Shown piece by piece: positions 23,906 through 31,789 of a stretch of DNA of 45,985 nucleotides (position 1 is its first letter; each line of letters begins with the position of its first letter). The DNA comes from Singulisphaera sp. GP187 (GTDB lineage Bacteria > Planctomycetota > Planctomycetia > Gemmatales > Gemmataceae): contig CAMDQN010000047.1 in the NCBI GenBank assembly GCA_945905925.1, positions 1 through 45,985 of the forward strand, in the 5' to 3' direction. The notes under the pieces were generated by a model. The model saw only the letters and a list, made by a program, of their open reading frames with translations. It made no database searches and was not told the DNA's origin. The position numbers and the translations under genes are program-made.

Positions 23906-26368
23906 TTTTGGTTCGCCCACAATCGTGACCGTTCCCCTTCCGCCATCGACGCGGAGCATCTGGCCCGTCTTCAGGCGCTGCGTCACACCGGGCAAGCCGG
24001 CCACCGCGGGCAAGCCGAACTCTCGCGCCACAATCGCACCGTGCGACAACACGCCGCCCGTTTCCATCACCAGCGCCTTCGCGTGAACGAACAGCGGCAC
24101 CCACGCGGGGTCCGTCGAGGGGCACACCAGGATGTACTCGCCTTCGGGCGGCGCCGCGGTGGGTTCGGTGAGTACCAGCGCCGGGCCTTCGGCCACGCCC
24201 GCGGAGAGCGGTACGCCTTCGAGTTTGTCGCCGCCCGGCGGTTCCGGAAGTGGCCGCCCAATCGCGTCGAGATCGTCGCTGAACAACACCGCGGGCACTT
24301 CGAGTGAGAGTTCCGTTTGACGCTGCTTGCGAGCGTTGGCGATCTTCGCGGAGAGGTCTTTGCCCGCAAGCAGGTCCGGTAGGTCGGACGGCGTGAGGAA
24401 GAAGATGCCGCCGTTCAGCCCGAACTTGCGGTCGAGTTCGACGAGGATGCGGCGAATAACCTGATAGCCCAGCAAGAGGTAGTGCTTGCCCGCTTCGCGA
24501 AGCCCGAGATAGGTTCGCAGGCGCTGCACCTTCGCCGCGAGTTGGTCGCGGAACGGCCCCGCGAGTTTCGCTTCCGTCGCGATCTTCTCCACGTCTGTTG
24601 TGACTGAAGTGTGCTCGCGTGCGTGTGCGCCGCGAATGAGCTTGTCGAGTTCTTGAGGTGCTTCGGACCAGCGCGGTTGCGCGAGTTCCATTTCGTTCGT
24701 GCCGCGGTGACCGAACTCTGTCAGGAACTCCGCACGGCTCATCTTCCCGGAAGCCAGGTCGCAGACCGCGCCGGGAAGGTTCGTACCTTCTGGGGGCGCG
24801 GCGCCAAGGCTCAGTTCGCCTACCGCGACGCGGGCACGTTCCTCACCCAACTTCGGCTTGAGCGTCTCGAACACCTCCGTCCACGCAAGGTCCGCGAACA
24901 CTGTTGGCTTCAGACTGTCGCGGGCGAACTCGACGAGTGTCTTACCGACCCACGCTTGGAACTCGCGGACGAGAACTTCCGGCTCGCACCCGGACCACTT
25001 TTCAGTGAGCGCCTGCGCCACAGACCCTGCGAACGCCGGCGCCGTCTCGCGCTCGAACTTCTGCGCGAAGTCGGCAGACAGCTTCTTCGTCGTGTTCATG
25101 AGTCGCGTAAGACTTAACACGGTGCCGGGCAACCCCAGCACACCAAACACACAACCCTGCCCCGCGAGCGGGTTCAGAGCCGGTTTCGGATCGAGAGCCT
25201 TACGCGGCTCTCGTTTATATTCGCCCAATGGATACTCGAATGGCGGACGAGAAAATTGCATCCGCGGCAAACGCGAGAGGTTCGCCATCGGCCGCCCCGC
25301 GACAAGGTCGAAACCGGACAGCGACCCGAGCGCCAAATCGGGCTTCGCGCCGAGATCGCGGTTCATCGCGCCGAACCCGCCGTCGGCCGCGAGCAGGCGC
25401 TGCACAACGGCCCACGTCATCGGCGTCGGTTCGGGCAGCACTTCGCTCAGGTTGTACCGCACCCACACGGTTCCGCGGGTGTCGGCTTTCGCTTTCAAGT
25501 CCGCGATGACGGCTTGCCGCACCTGTTCGCGTTCGACCGCGCCCGCCACGGTAATCGGTCGCGCCTGGAGGAGGTGAACCGTACCGCCCGCGAAGGCCCA
25601 TTCGATGTCACGTGCGTCGCCGTAGAATGCTTCGACCTTCCGTCCGAGTTCCGCGAGTTGTGACAACGCGGTGTCACCGATGCAGAATTGCCGCTGAAGT
25701 TCCGGCGGCACGTGTTCTTCGACGCCTGCGGTCACGCGGACGGCCTTCGAACCTAATACGCGTGTAAGGACGCTTCCGGTCGCGTGGTCGAGCGTGAACC
25801 GGTCCGGTTGCACGCGACCCGACACGACCACTTCACCCAAGCCCCACGCCGCCTCAGCGAGCATCTGCTTGCCGTCGGCGTCGTGCGGGTCGCGTGTGAA
25901 CAACACACCGGCCGATTCCGCGGGAACAAGCTTCTGTACCACAACCGCCATCGCGAGACCGGCCGCGTCCACGTTCTGCTTCGCGCGATAAGCGACCGCG
26001 CGCTCGGTGAACAGCGACCTCCAGCAGCGTTCGATCGCGTCGAACAGCAGTTGGTCGCCTTGTACGCCGAGAATGGTTTCTTGCTGGCCGGCAAAACTCG
26101 TGTCGGCCGCGTCTTCGGCTGTGGCACTGGATCGCACCGCGACCAAACCGTTCCCGAGTATTTCGTAAGCGTTGGCGATGGCGCGCGCGAAGCCCGCGTC
26201 GGAGCGGATGCCGCGTTCCACGAGCCGCCGGTATGCCTGTGTGGTCACAACGAACCCGGCTGGCACCGGCAAGCCGGCTTTCGCGGTCTTGCCGAGGCTC
26301 AAGCCTTTGCCGCCGACAAGGATCGCTTCCGCGTCGGTGATCTCGTCGAAAAACAGAATGTCCGGCAT
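23888..26368 (-). CDS. PEP/pyruvate-binding phosphotransferase, rifampicin phosphotransferase-like
   Basis: An 826-residue enzyme with two of the three domains of PEP synthase. The N-terminal ATP-grasp-like PPDK domain (about 1-290) opens with AEAILVGGKGLSLGKTAKAG and LPVPAGFVVTT, and has AVRSSATAEDAADTSFAGQQ and DIEWAFAGGTVHLLQARPIT. A long middle region (about 300-700) follows. The C-terminal mobile domain has the phosphohistidine motif GGVLSHGAIVAREFGLPAV with His776. The PEP-binding TIM barrel of true PEP synthase is absent, and size and order match rifampicin phosphotransferase-type enzymes, which move a phosphate from ATP to a small molecule. The actual substrate is unknown. It is translationally coupled to the RNase H gene (TGACATG). 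Its final residues come from a palindromic repeat. Confidence 0.87.
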   Translation of the reverse strand: MPDILFFDEITDAEAILVGGKGLSLGKTAKAGLPVPAGFVVTTQAYRRLVERGIRSDAGFARAIANAYEILGNGLVAVRSSATAEDAADTSFAGQQETILGVQGDQLLFDAIERCWRSLFTERAVAYRAKQNVDAAGLAMAVVVQKLVPAESAGVLFTRDPHDADGKQMLAEAAWGLGEVVVSGRVQPDRFTLDHATGSVLTRVLGSKAVRVTAGVEEHVPPELQRQFCIGDTALSQLAELGRKVEAFYGDARDIEWAFAGGTVHLLQARPITVAGAVEREQVRQAVIADLKAKADTRGTVWVRYNLSEVLPEPTPMTWAVVQRLLAADGGFGAMNRDLGAKPDLALGSLSGFDLVAGRPMANLSRLPRMQFSRPPFEYPLGEYKREPRKALDPKPALNPLAGQGCVFGVLGLPGTVLSLTRLMNTTKKLSADFAQKFERETAPAFAGSVAQALTEKWSGCEPEVLVREFQAWVGKTLVEFARDSLKPTVFADLAWTEVFETLKPKLGEERARVAVGELSLGAAPPEGTNLPGAVCDLASGKMSRAEFLTEFGHRGTNEMELAQPRWSEAPQELDKLIRGAHAREHTSVTTDVEKIATEAKLAGPFRDQLAAKVQRLRTYLGLREAGKHYLLLGYQVIRRILVELDRKFGLNGGIFFLTPSDLPDLLAGKDLSAKIANARKQRQTELSLEVPAVLFSDDLDAIGRPLPEPPGGDKLEGVPLSAGVAEGPALVLTEPTAAPPEGEYILVCPSTDPAWVPLFVHAKALVMETGGVLSHGAIVAREFGLPAVAGLPGVTQRLKTGQMLRVDGGRGTVTIVGEPKGERWS

Positions 26369-26369
26369 G

Positions 26370-27029
26370 TCACTTCGCTTTCTTCTTTTTCAGCACACCA
26401 GATTCATCGAGCAGCGACCAGAGTTGTTCCCACACCGCTTCCGGCGGGAGCTTCGCCACGCCGTTCGCGGCCCAGTGCTTCGCCGCGTCCGCGAGACACT
26501 GGATCGCGTCGGCGCGCACGCCCGCGTCATCGACGTTGGTTTTCGGCGTGTGAATCGCAGCTCTGGCCGCAGTCACGGGCACGTCGAAATCCGTCGGCAC
26601 CGGCTGGCCCCGCTTGCGCGGCTTCCCGTCGAGCGCGTCGTTGCCGATCGCGTCGGCACGCTTGTTCTGCTCGCGTCGGACGTGCGCGATCGTCACGCTC
26701 TCGAACTGCTTCCGCAACCGGCACGCTTCTTCGTACAGCGGGCGCAGGTCTTCGTGCTTCACCTTGTACGCGCCCGCCATCTGCTTCACCATCAGTTCGC
26801 TATCACTGAACACCTGAAGTTTCTTCACGCCGAGTTCGGCCGCGAGCGTCAAACCCTCCACGAGCGCGGTGTACTCCGCCACGTTGTTCGACGCGGTTCC
26901 GATGGTGTCCGCTTCTTCGACCACGGGCCTCCCCGGGCGCGCGAGCACGACAGCGTAAGCCGCCGCGCCCGGGTTGCCGCGCGACGCGCCGTCGATGTGC
27001 ATGGTGGCCGTGTCGGACATCGTGTTCAT
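26370..27029 (-). CDS. RNase H-like protein (RNase HI / RVT_3 type)
   Basis: A 219-residue protein whose first 130 residues form an RNase H fold of the bacterial/archaeal type that cuts RNA in RNA-DNA hybrids. The four acidic catalytic positions are visible: Asp13 (HIDGASRGNPG), Glu52 (NNVAEYTALVEG), Asp76 (FSDSELMVKQM) and Asp126 (KRADAIGNDALDG). The extra 85 C-terminal residues hold PVPTDFDVPVTAARAA and a helical part ending in KKKKAK, with no domain I recognise. ATG codons at 27029 and 27020 are both possible. It is the first gene of a two-gene unit with the phosphotransferase-like gene, whose start is one base after its stop. It is divergent from tsaB across about 70 bases. Confidence 0.88.
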   Translation of the reverse strand: MNTMSDTATMHIDGASRGNPGAAAYAVVLARPGRPVVEEADTIGTASNNVAEYTALVEGLTLAAELGVKKLQVFSDSELMVKQMAGAYKVKHEDLRPLYEEACRLRKQFESVTIAHVRREQNKRADAIGNDALDGKPRKRGQPVPTDFDVPVTAARAAIHTPKTNVDDAGVRADAIQCLADAAKHWAANGVAKLPPEAVWEQLWSLLDESGVLKKKKAK

Positions 27030-27098
27030 CCCGCGTTAGAATGCTTTACATTGTGCGAACGCTCTCGCACTGTGGAAAGCACCGTTGTGGGAAGGCGC

Positions 27099-27782
27099 AT
27101 GACCGGGAACTGGCTGATCCTCGAAACCTCCGATCGCGTGGCCCGCATCGGGCTGGCACGCGGAGCCTCTGTTGCGGGAACGGCCGAACTCGATTCGGCA
27201 CGCCGACACGCACGCGACATGACTTCGACCATCGACGCGCTGCTGAAAGCGGAATCACTAAAGCCCGCCGATTTGACCGGAGTGATGGTGAGTCGCGGGC
27301 CGGGGAGCTACACGGGCCTTCGGGTGGGGCTTACGACGGCGAAGGCGCTCAGCTACGCGACCGGCTGCGAACTTCGCGCGGTGGACACGTTTGCTGCCAT
27401 CGCGGAGCAGACGCCCGCGAACGCGAATCATGTGTGGGTGGTCGCGGACGCACTTCAGGGACTGGTATACGCACAGCAGTATGTGTGGCGACACGAGGGC
27501 TGGCTCGCCGCGAACCAACTCCAGATTCTGAACGCGAATACGTTCGCGGCGGGCCTGGCGGTCGGTGATTGGGTCACCGGCCCGGGTGTGAGCGTCCACG
27601 ACGCACAGATTCCACCCGCGAATCCACGCGCGGTCGAAGCGGAACGCTTCTCGCGAGTGGCGAGTGTGTTCGCCGTCGGGCGAAGGCTTCGACCAGTCAC
27701 GAAGGAAGAACTGTTTAGCCTGGAACCGCTGTACCTGCGGGGCAGTTCGGCGGAAGAGAAAGCGAAAGAACCACGCGGGTGA
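27099..27782 (+). CDS. tsaB: tRNA threonylcarbamoyladenosine biosynthesis protein TsaB
   Basis: A 227-residue ASKHA-fold protein that pairs with TsaD to attach threonylcarbamoyl to A37 of ANN-decoding tRNAs. Diagnostic segments are ILETSDRVARIGLARG at the N-terminus, HARDMTSTIDALLKAE, and GVMVSRGPGSYTGLRVGLTT with AKALSYATGCELRAVDTFAA. Length matches bacterial TsaB. ATG 27099 is preceded by GGAAGG with short spacing; GTG codons at 27072 and 27087 are alternatives. A much longer in-frame extension to 26172 runs through the RNase H gene on the other strand and is not coding. The C-terminal part is less conserved, as usual for the family. Confidence 0.92.
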   Translation: MTGNWLILETSDRVARIGLARGASVAGTAELDSARRHARDMTSTIDALLKAESLKPADLTGVMVSRGPGSYTGLRVGLTTAKALSYATGCELRAVDTFAAIAEQTPANANHVWVVADALQGLVYAQQYVWRHEGWLAANQLQILNANTFAAGLAVGDWVTGPGVSVHDAQIPPANPRAVEAERFSRVASVFAVGRRLRPVTKEELFSLEPLYLRGSSAEEKAKEPRG

Positions 27783-27819
27783 ATAATCCCGCGCGGCCCG
27801 GATGAATGACAATGGGGTG

Positions 27820-28239
27820 TCAGTTGCCGTTCTTTGGGAGCGGCATCGGCGTCGGCAGTGGGTGGGATGGCACCACCGTCGGACCCGGGGTGATCGGGAT
27901 CGGGGAGCCGATGGACGGGTTGCCAATCGGCGGATACCCAGTCGGCGTGACCGGGACGCCGTCGTAGGTCATCCCGGAACGACCCACCGGCACCACTGAC
28001 ACCACCGGCGTTCCGCACCCGTGGCACGGCGCCACCACCGGGCCAATCACATGCCCGCCGTGCTCGCTCGTTATCGCACGGCGGGTTTGGATCGGGTGCA
28101 GTACTGGGTGCGCTACCGGCCCGCACGAGTGGCACGGGTGGTTCGCCCGCCAGCGGGCAACGGGGTGCGCAATACACCCGGTCGCGAAGAACTGAGAGAC
28201 TACGGCCAGTAGGCCGAGACACAAGAGGCGCTTTTTCAT
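27820..28239 (-). CDS. small proline-rich lipoprotein
   Basis: A 139-residue protein with signal MKKRLLCLGLLAVVSQFFAT ending in a lipobox ATGC. The mature part begins IAHPVARWRANHPCHSCGPV, a pattern I associate with small planctomycete lipoproteins, and contains two CxxC pairs (PCHSCG and APCHGCG) that could bind metal. The last 50 residues are Pro/Gly/Thr-rich and probably unstructured (PIGNPSIGSPIPITPGPTVV). AGGAGT lies eight bases upstream of the ATG, a strong ribosome-binding site. A second, even smaller lipoprotein gene lies upstream on the same strand. No function can be assigned. Confidence 0.8.
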   Translation of the reverse strand: MKKRLLCLGLLAVVSQFFATGCIAHPVARWRANHPCHSCGPVAHPVLHPIQTRRAITSEHGGHVIGPVVAPCHGCGTPVVSVVPVGRSGMTYDGVPVTPTGYPPIGNPSIGSPIPITPGPTVVPSHPLPTPMPLPKNGN

Positions 28240-28440
28240 CGTGGTGACTCCTTTATGCGGCTAGCCGCGGCGTTCCCCTGCCGTCAGGTGGAATCATGCG
28301 CGGTCAAGGGAGTCGTGCAACCACGAAGGGGCTAAATTTAGTCGGAAGTTAGGGGAGAACCGGAGTGCTGGCGCGGCGGGGAAAGCAGACCCGGTTAGCG
28401 AAACGGGTACGGTGGCGACAGATGTGCGGAGCGAACGAAT

Positions 28441-28476
28441 CCCGTGCGGACCGGCGCTTCCTTCGGTCCGCACGGG
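28441..28476 (-). terminator. perfect 12-bp hairpin after the 56-residue lipoprotein gene
   Basis: Bases 28441-28452 and 28465-28476 are exact reverse complements with a 12-base loop. It lies 30 bases past the stop of the small lipoprotein gene on the minus strand, a normal terminator position. No strong T run follows, so the call is moderate. Confidence 0.55.
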
Positions 28477-28505
28477 ACACAATTTCGTTCAAGATCGCAC
28501 GCCGA

Positions 28506-28676
28506 CTACGGGTGCGGGCCGGGGACGTAGCCAGCCGGCAGCCCCTTGTCGCAGCACGGCTGCGGAGGCGGGGCGAAACTGCCCGAACTGTTACAGTGCC
28601 GACGGCACCCACACCCGGACAGAGGCAGCAGCAGCGTGAAGGCGATCAGCGCCAAGAAGAAACGCTTGGTGTTCAT
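28506..28676 (-). CDS. 56-residue cysteine-rich lipoprotein
   Basis: Reading the minus strand from ATG at 28676 to TAG at 28506-28508 gives 56 residues. MNTKRFFLALIAFTLLLPLS is a lipoprotein signal, followed by the lipobox SGC. The mature peptide, GCRRHCNSSGSFAPPPQPCC then DKGLPAGYVPGPHP, has several Cys and many Pro. GGAG lies about nine bases upstream of the ATG, and a hairpin follows the stop. Its small size, signal and ribosome-binding site support a real gene although no family is recognised. It shares strand and style with the 139-residue lipoprotein downstream. It may be cell-envelope decoration or a metal-binding peptide; both are guesses. Confidence 0.72.
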   Translation of the reverse strand: MNTKRFFLALIAFTLLLPLSGCGCRRHCNSSGSFAPPPQPCCDKGLPAGYVPGPHP

Positions 28677-28946
28677 GGGAGTCGCTCCGTCAGTCGGTTG
28701 GGCTAATCCGTGCGCGCGTATTTAAGGGGACGCGGGCATTCATCCCGCGAGCCGCGTGCGAAGCGGCCTACCTACCTGACATCCAAATGTAGGACCGACT
28801 TGCGTAGCCACAACTCGCGGCTTGAGCGAATCAGGGACGAATCGCGTGGTAAACGGGCGGTTGTACCAGTTGCGCCGGGATCGCAGGTTTGTGAAGAGCG
28901 GCAAGAAGTCGCGATAATGCTGGCTATTTGACCCCGGAGCGAGCGA
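28677..28946. promoter_or_regulatory. divergent intergenic region, small lipoprotein / moeA
   Basis: About 270 bases between two divergent starts. A short hairpin (GCGGG...CCCGC around 28733-28750) lies near the lipoprotein side. GGAG at about 28935-28938 precedes the moeA ATG. No clear -10/-35 pair and no molybdenum-cofactor riboswitch could be identified by eye. Confidence 0.4.
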
Positions 28947-30275
28947 ATGACCGAGCCGAACAAGCCAGCGTTCTTCGACGTGCGTATGCAAGGCTTCCGC
29001 GAGCGTGCCACCGTGGACGCCGTTCTCGCACTCCTGGATGCGCGAACGCGGGTACTCGCGGTCGAAGTGGTTCCCGTTCTCGAAGCGGCTGGGCGTGTCC
29101 TCGCGGAACCGGTTGTGTCGGCGGTCGATGTGCCGGGGTTCGCGCGATCCGCGATGGACGGCTTCGCGGTGCGCGCCGAAGACACGCTCTCCGTGCTTCC
29201 GCTCAGGATCGTTGGCGAGTCACTCCCGGCGCGGCCGTTTATGGGCGAAGTGACGCCGGGTCACGCAGTGCGAGTCACCACCGGCGCGCCGATCCCGAGC
29301 GGAGCGGACTCGGTGCTGATGGCCGAGTTCGCGCAACGTGACGCCGACGGTCGCGTATCGGCTCGCGCGCCGGTGGTGTGTGGCAAGCACGTCGTTCGTG
29401 TCGGTGAAGACGTGGCGAGAGGTCGCGAAGTGCTGCCCGCCGGGCGCCGACTCCGCCCTCAGGACGTGGGGTTGCTCGCGTCCGTTGGTGCCGCGTGCGT
29501 TCCGGTCGTGCGACGGCCACGGGTCACGATCCTCGTGACCGGGAACGAACTACTCCCGCCCGGCGCGATGCCCGAAGGCTTCAGGATCGTTGACAGCAAC
29601 TCACCGATGCTGAGCGCCCTCGCGGCGCGAGACGGCGCGGACACGCTGCCGGTGCGCTACGTTCGCGACGACTACGATGCCGTGCGCGACGCGATCCGCG
29701 ACGCCGCGGAGGGGGCCGACGTGGTGCTCGTGTCCGGCGGCACGTCGGTTGGTACCGAGGACCACGCGCCGCGGGCCGTGGCCGAGTTAGGCGAACTCGC
29801 AGTACACGGCGTCGCGCTGCGCCCGGCCGGGCCGATGGGCGTCGGGTTCCTTTTGAAGAGAAGTGGTGAAGTGGTGATGGGGAGAATGGGTGACGAAGAA
29901 GGTAACGAGGCTTTGTCACCCCTTCACCCCTTCACCCCTTCACCACTTCTCTTCCTCCTGCCGGGCAATCCTGTCTCGTGCTTGTGCGCGTACGATCTCT
30001 TCGCCGGGCGCGTGGTGCGCCGCCTGGGCGGGCGGTCGTGGGAGTTGCCTTACGCGAAGGTGGTTCTTCCGATTGCGGAACAGATCAGGTCTGCGGTCGG
30101 GCGCGTCGATTACGTGCGCGTGAAGCGCGAGGGTAACGCGGTGGCACCAGTCGCGTCGGGTGGAGCGTCGAACCTCAGCAGCACCGTGGCCGCCGACGGC
30201 TTTGTGCTGGTGCCACACAACCGCGACGCGCTCGCACCGGGCGAACTCGCGGACGTGTGGCTCTACGACAAGTAG
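28947..30275 (+). CDS. moeA: molybdopterin molybdenumtransferase MoeA with repeat-derived insert
   Basis: A 442-residue MoeA, which inserts molybdate into adenylylated molybdopterin in the last step of cofactor synthesis. Family motifs run in order: DVPGFARSAMDGFAVRAEDT (about 60-80), VTTGAPIPSGADSVLMAEF, VLPAGRRLRPQDVGLLASVG, VTGNELLPPG, ADVVLVSGGTSVGTEDH and FLLPGNPVSCLCAYDLF. Between VGFLL and FLLPGNPVS about 30 extra residues (304-335) are encoded by a 100-bp hairpin element; the insert is in frame and precedes the conserved GNPVS loop, so function may be kept. GGAG lies eight bases before the ATG. No other moa/moe gene is adjacent. Its stop codon sits in a hairpin shared with the convergent gene. 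Confidence 0.92.
   Translation: MTEPNKPAFFDVRMQGFRERATVDAVLALLDARTRVLAVEVVPVLEAAGRVLAEPVVSAVDVPGFARSAMDGFAVRAEDTLSVLPLRIVGESLPARPFMGEVTPGHAVRVTTGAPIPSGADSVLMAEFAQRDADGRVSARAPVVCGKHVVRVGEDVARGREVLPAGRRLRPQDVGLLASVGAACVPVVRRPRVTILVTGNELLPPGAMPEGFRIVDSNSPMLSALAARDGADTLPVRYVRDDYDAVRDAIRDAAEGADVVLVSGGTSVGTEDHAPRAVAELGELAVHGVALRPAGPMGVGFLLKRSGEVVMGRMGDEEGNEALSPLHPFTPSPLLFLLPGNPVSCLCAYDLFAGRVVRRLGGRSWELPYAKVVLPIAEQIRSAVGRVDYVRVKREGNAVAPVASGGASNLSSTVAADGFVLVPHNRDALAPGELADVWLYDK
29855..29954. repeat. palindromic element inside moeA (40-bp arms)
   Basis: Arms 29855-29894 and 29915-29954 are reverse complements at about 36 of 40 positions, with a 20-base loop. The right arm contains three direct units of CCCCTTCA. 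The element reads through in frame as KRSGEVVMGRMGDEEGNEAL then SPLHPFTPSPLL. It resembles the hairpin elements between genes in this window but is inside a conserved enzyme. Confidence 0.85.
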
Positions 30276-30301
30276 GACAGATTTCCAACCCGTCCTACTT
30301 G
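30269..30301. terminator. hairpin containing both stop codons of convergent genes
   Basis: Bases 30269-30278 and 30292-30301 form an exact 10-bp stem with a 13-base loop. The TAG of moeA (30273-30275) is in the left arm and the TAG of the minus-strand isomerase-like gene (30295-30297) in the right arm. It is probably a compact bidirectional terminator. Confidence 0.6.
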
Positions 30302-31212
30302 GTCTGTAACCCGGCGATGACCACTTCGAGGAACTCGCGGGCGCGCTTCGCGAGTGCGTCCACGCCCTCTGGCTTCTCCGGGCGCGGCACCAGTGGCGCG
30401 AAGATGTTCTCGCACGACAGCGACATCGTTCGGCCCGTGAACGCGACCGGGTGCAGCAACTTGTAATGGTCGATCTCGCCAAAGCCCGGGCCGCAGTCTT
30501 CGTCTTTCGGCCAGTTGCGGTGATCCTTGATGCAGAAGCTCCGCACCTCGGCCGCGCACAACTTGATGTCCGGGATCGGGTCTTTGTCGAGGTAGTCGAG
30601 CACGTTCCCCGCGTCGTAGTTCACCTTCACGTTCGGGTGATCCACCTCTTTGGTGATCGCGGCACACGCCTCGCCGGTGCCAGTCTCGCCACCGTGTTGC
30701 TTCACGACCAGCGTCACGTTGTTGTCCTTCGCGATCGGTCCAAGTTGCTTGAATCGCTCGACCCACAGTTTGTGGTTGCCGCCTTTCGTGTGGCCGAACG
30801 TGAGCACTTGCGGCACACCTGCGGCGCCGGCCTGCTTCAGTCGCTGCGTGTGTACCTCCAAGCCGTCCTTCGCTTCAGGGTAGATGCCACTGAACATCAT
30901 GACTGGCTCAAGGCCTAAGTCGCGGCACTTCTTCGCCAGCTCCTTCGCCTTCTCCGGCGGCGCGTCTCGCGCGAGTACCGGCACATCCTTGCCGTCCTCC
31001 TTGTGTGAGGTGCCCCACGCGACGAACGCGTAACCCGCGCCTTTGAGGCCGTCGAGAGCGCGGGCAAGCGAAAAGCGTGAGTACGGCAGCGTCATGCACG
31101 CGATCTGAAACTTCGTGGGCGTCTTCTCGTCGGCGCGGGCTTGGGCGAGCGGGGGGCATAAGCCCGCCGAGATTGTGACACTCGCGGCACCGAGGAACGT
31201 GCGTCGGTTCAT
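30295..31212 (-). CDS. Tat-exported sugar phosphate isomerase/epimerase-like protein
   Basis: A 305-residue AP-endonuclease-2-type TIM barrel (xylose isomerase-like superfamily). The N-terminus MNRRTFLGAASVTISAG is a twin-arginine signal; an in-frame start at 31263 would lose this pattern, so 31212 is chosen. Segments such as YSRFSLARALDGLKGAGYAF, KKCRDLGLEPVMMFSG, NVTLVVKQHGGETGTG, HPNVKVNYDAGNVLDY and IKDHRNWPKDEDCGPGFGEI follow the fold, with candidate metal ligands in the Lys-Gln-His, Asp and Asp-His positions. Exported members are frequent in planctomycetes and are thought to act on sugars, but no substrate is known. Part of the signal region is encoded by a repeat shared with other loci. 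Confidence 0.85.
   Translation of the reverse strand: MNRRTFLGAASVTISAGLCPPLAQARADEKTPTKFQIACMTLPYSRFSLARALDGLKGAGYAFVAWGTSHKEDGKDVPVLARDAPPEKAKELAKKCRDLGLEPVMMFSGIYPEAKDGLEVHTQRLKQAGAAGVPQVLTFGHTKGGNHKLWVERFKQLGPIAKDNNVTLVVKQHGGETGTGEACAAITKEVDHPNVKVNYDAGNVLDYLDKDPIPDIKLCAAEVRSFCIKDHRNWPKDEDCGPGFGEIDHYKLLHPVAFTGRTMSLSCENIFAPLVPRPEKPEGVDALAKRAREFLEVVIAGLQTK
31144..31170. repeat. GGCGAGCG-GGGGC-TAAGCCC repeat in a signal-peptide region
   Basis: The sequence GGCGAGCGGGGGGCATAAGC continues with CCGCCGA and is partly palindromic. It resembles the arms of the hairpin at 23824-23905 and the copy at 45929-45956. Here it encodes residues 15-23 of the isomerase-like protein's Tat signal. Confidence 0.5.
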
Positions 31213-31789
31213 ATAGTCATTTCCTATGGAAAGTGGTTCCGAACACCGATTGTACAGCACCATTAGCGCCGGGTGCGCTGCGCATTTCGGAAGGAATACG
31301 TTGCCGCTACTTTACACCGAGCGTGCGAACGTGCTGTCACGTGAAAACAGTTCCATTCGTGGCGAGGGTTTTATGGCGCCTGGCGTAACCGCGGAAAATC
31401 CTTGAAATCTCCGCGTGATCGCGAGTTGACCCGGTCCGCAAAGTTGTCCTAGAGACTCATATCTGAAACGCACGCCGTCCCTGATCGGCCCTCTCCGATC
31501 GACCCGGCAAGCGGGTGCCAAGCAAGGCACCAGCCGACTCCTCGCTCGACGCGCCCGGTCCCCTCAGACTCGGTCGCCCGACAACTTCGGTCCACTCTCG
31601 GATCGGTTCCGCTGACTCGCACTCGGCGGCCCCGGACCAGCGCGATCTGCGGTCGTGATGCCGCCGGGGCGACCGACACCCGTACTCGCACCACCAAACA
31701 GACCCTCCGTCGCAACCGGTCCGTACCGGTGCGGGCGTTAATGCGCCTCCGCGCCGCCGGTCGCCGCACGGACATTGAGGCGACTTCGC
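31213..31789. promoter_or_regulatory. 577-bp divergent leader region
   Basis: The gap lies between the isomerase-like gene (minus) and the metalloprotease gene (plus). A possible sigma-70 pair for the plus strand is TTGACC at 31426-31431 and TAGAGA at 31450-31455 (18-base spacing). This would leave a leader of about 330 bases. Within it a small hairpin (GGTGCC 31514-31519, GGCACC 31526-31531) and several GC-rich self-complementary stretches occur. No conserved riboswitch is recognised and no coding frame is convincing. Confidence 0.4.

Noticed and set aside
26172-27098. N-terminal extension of the tsaB frame
   Set aside because: It runs antisense through the RNase H gene and has no TsaB similarity before the ATG at 27099.
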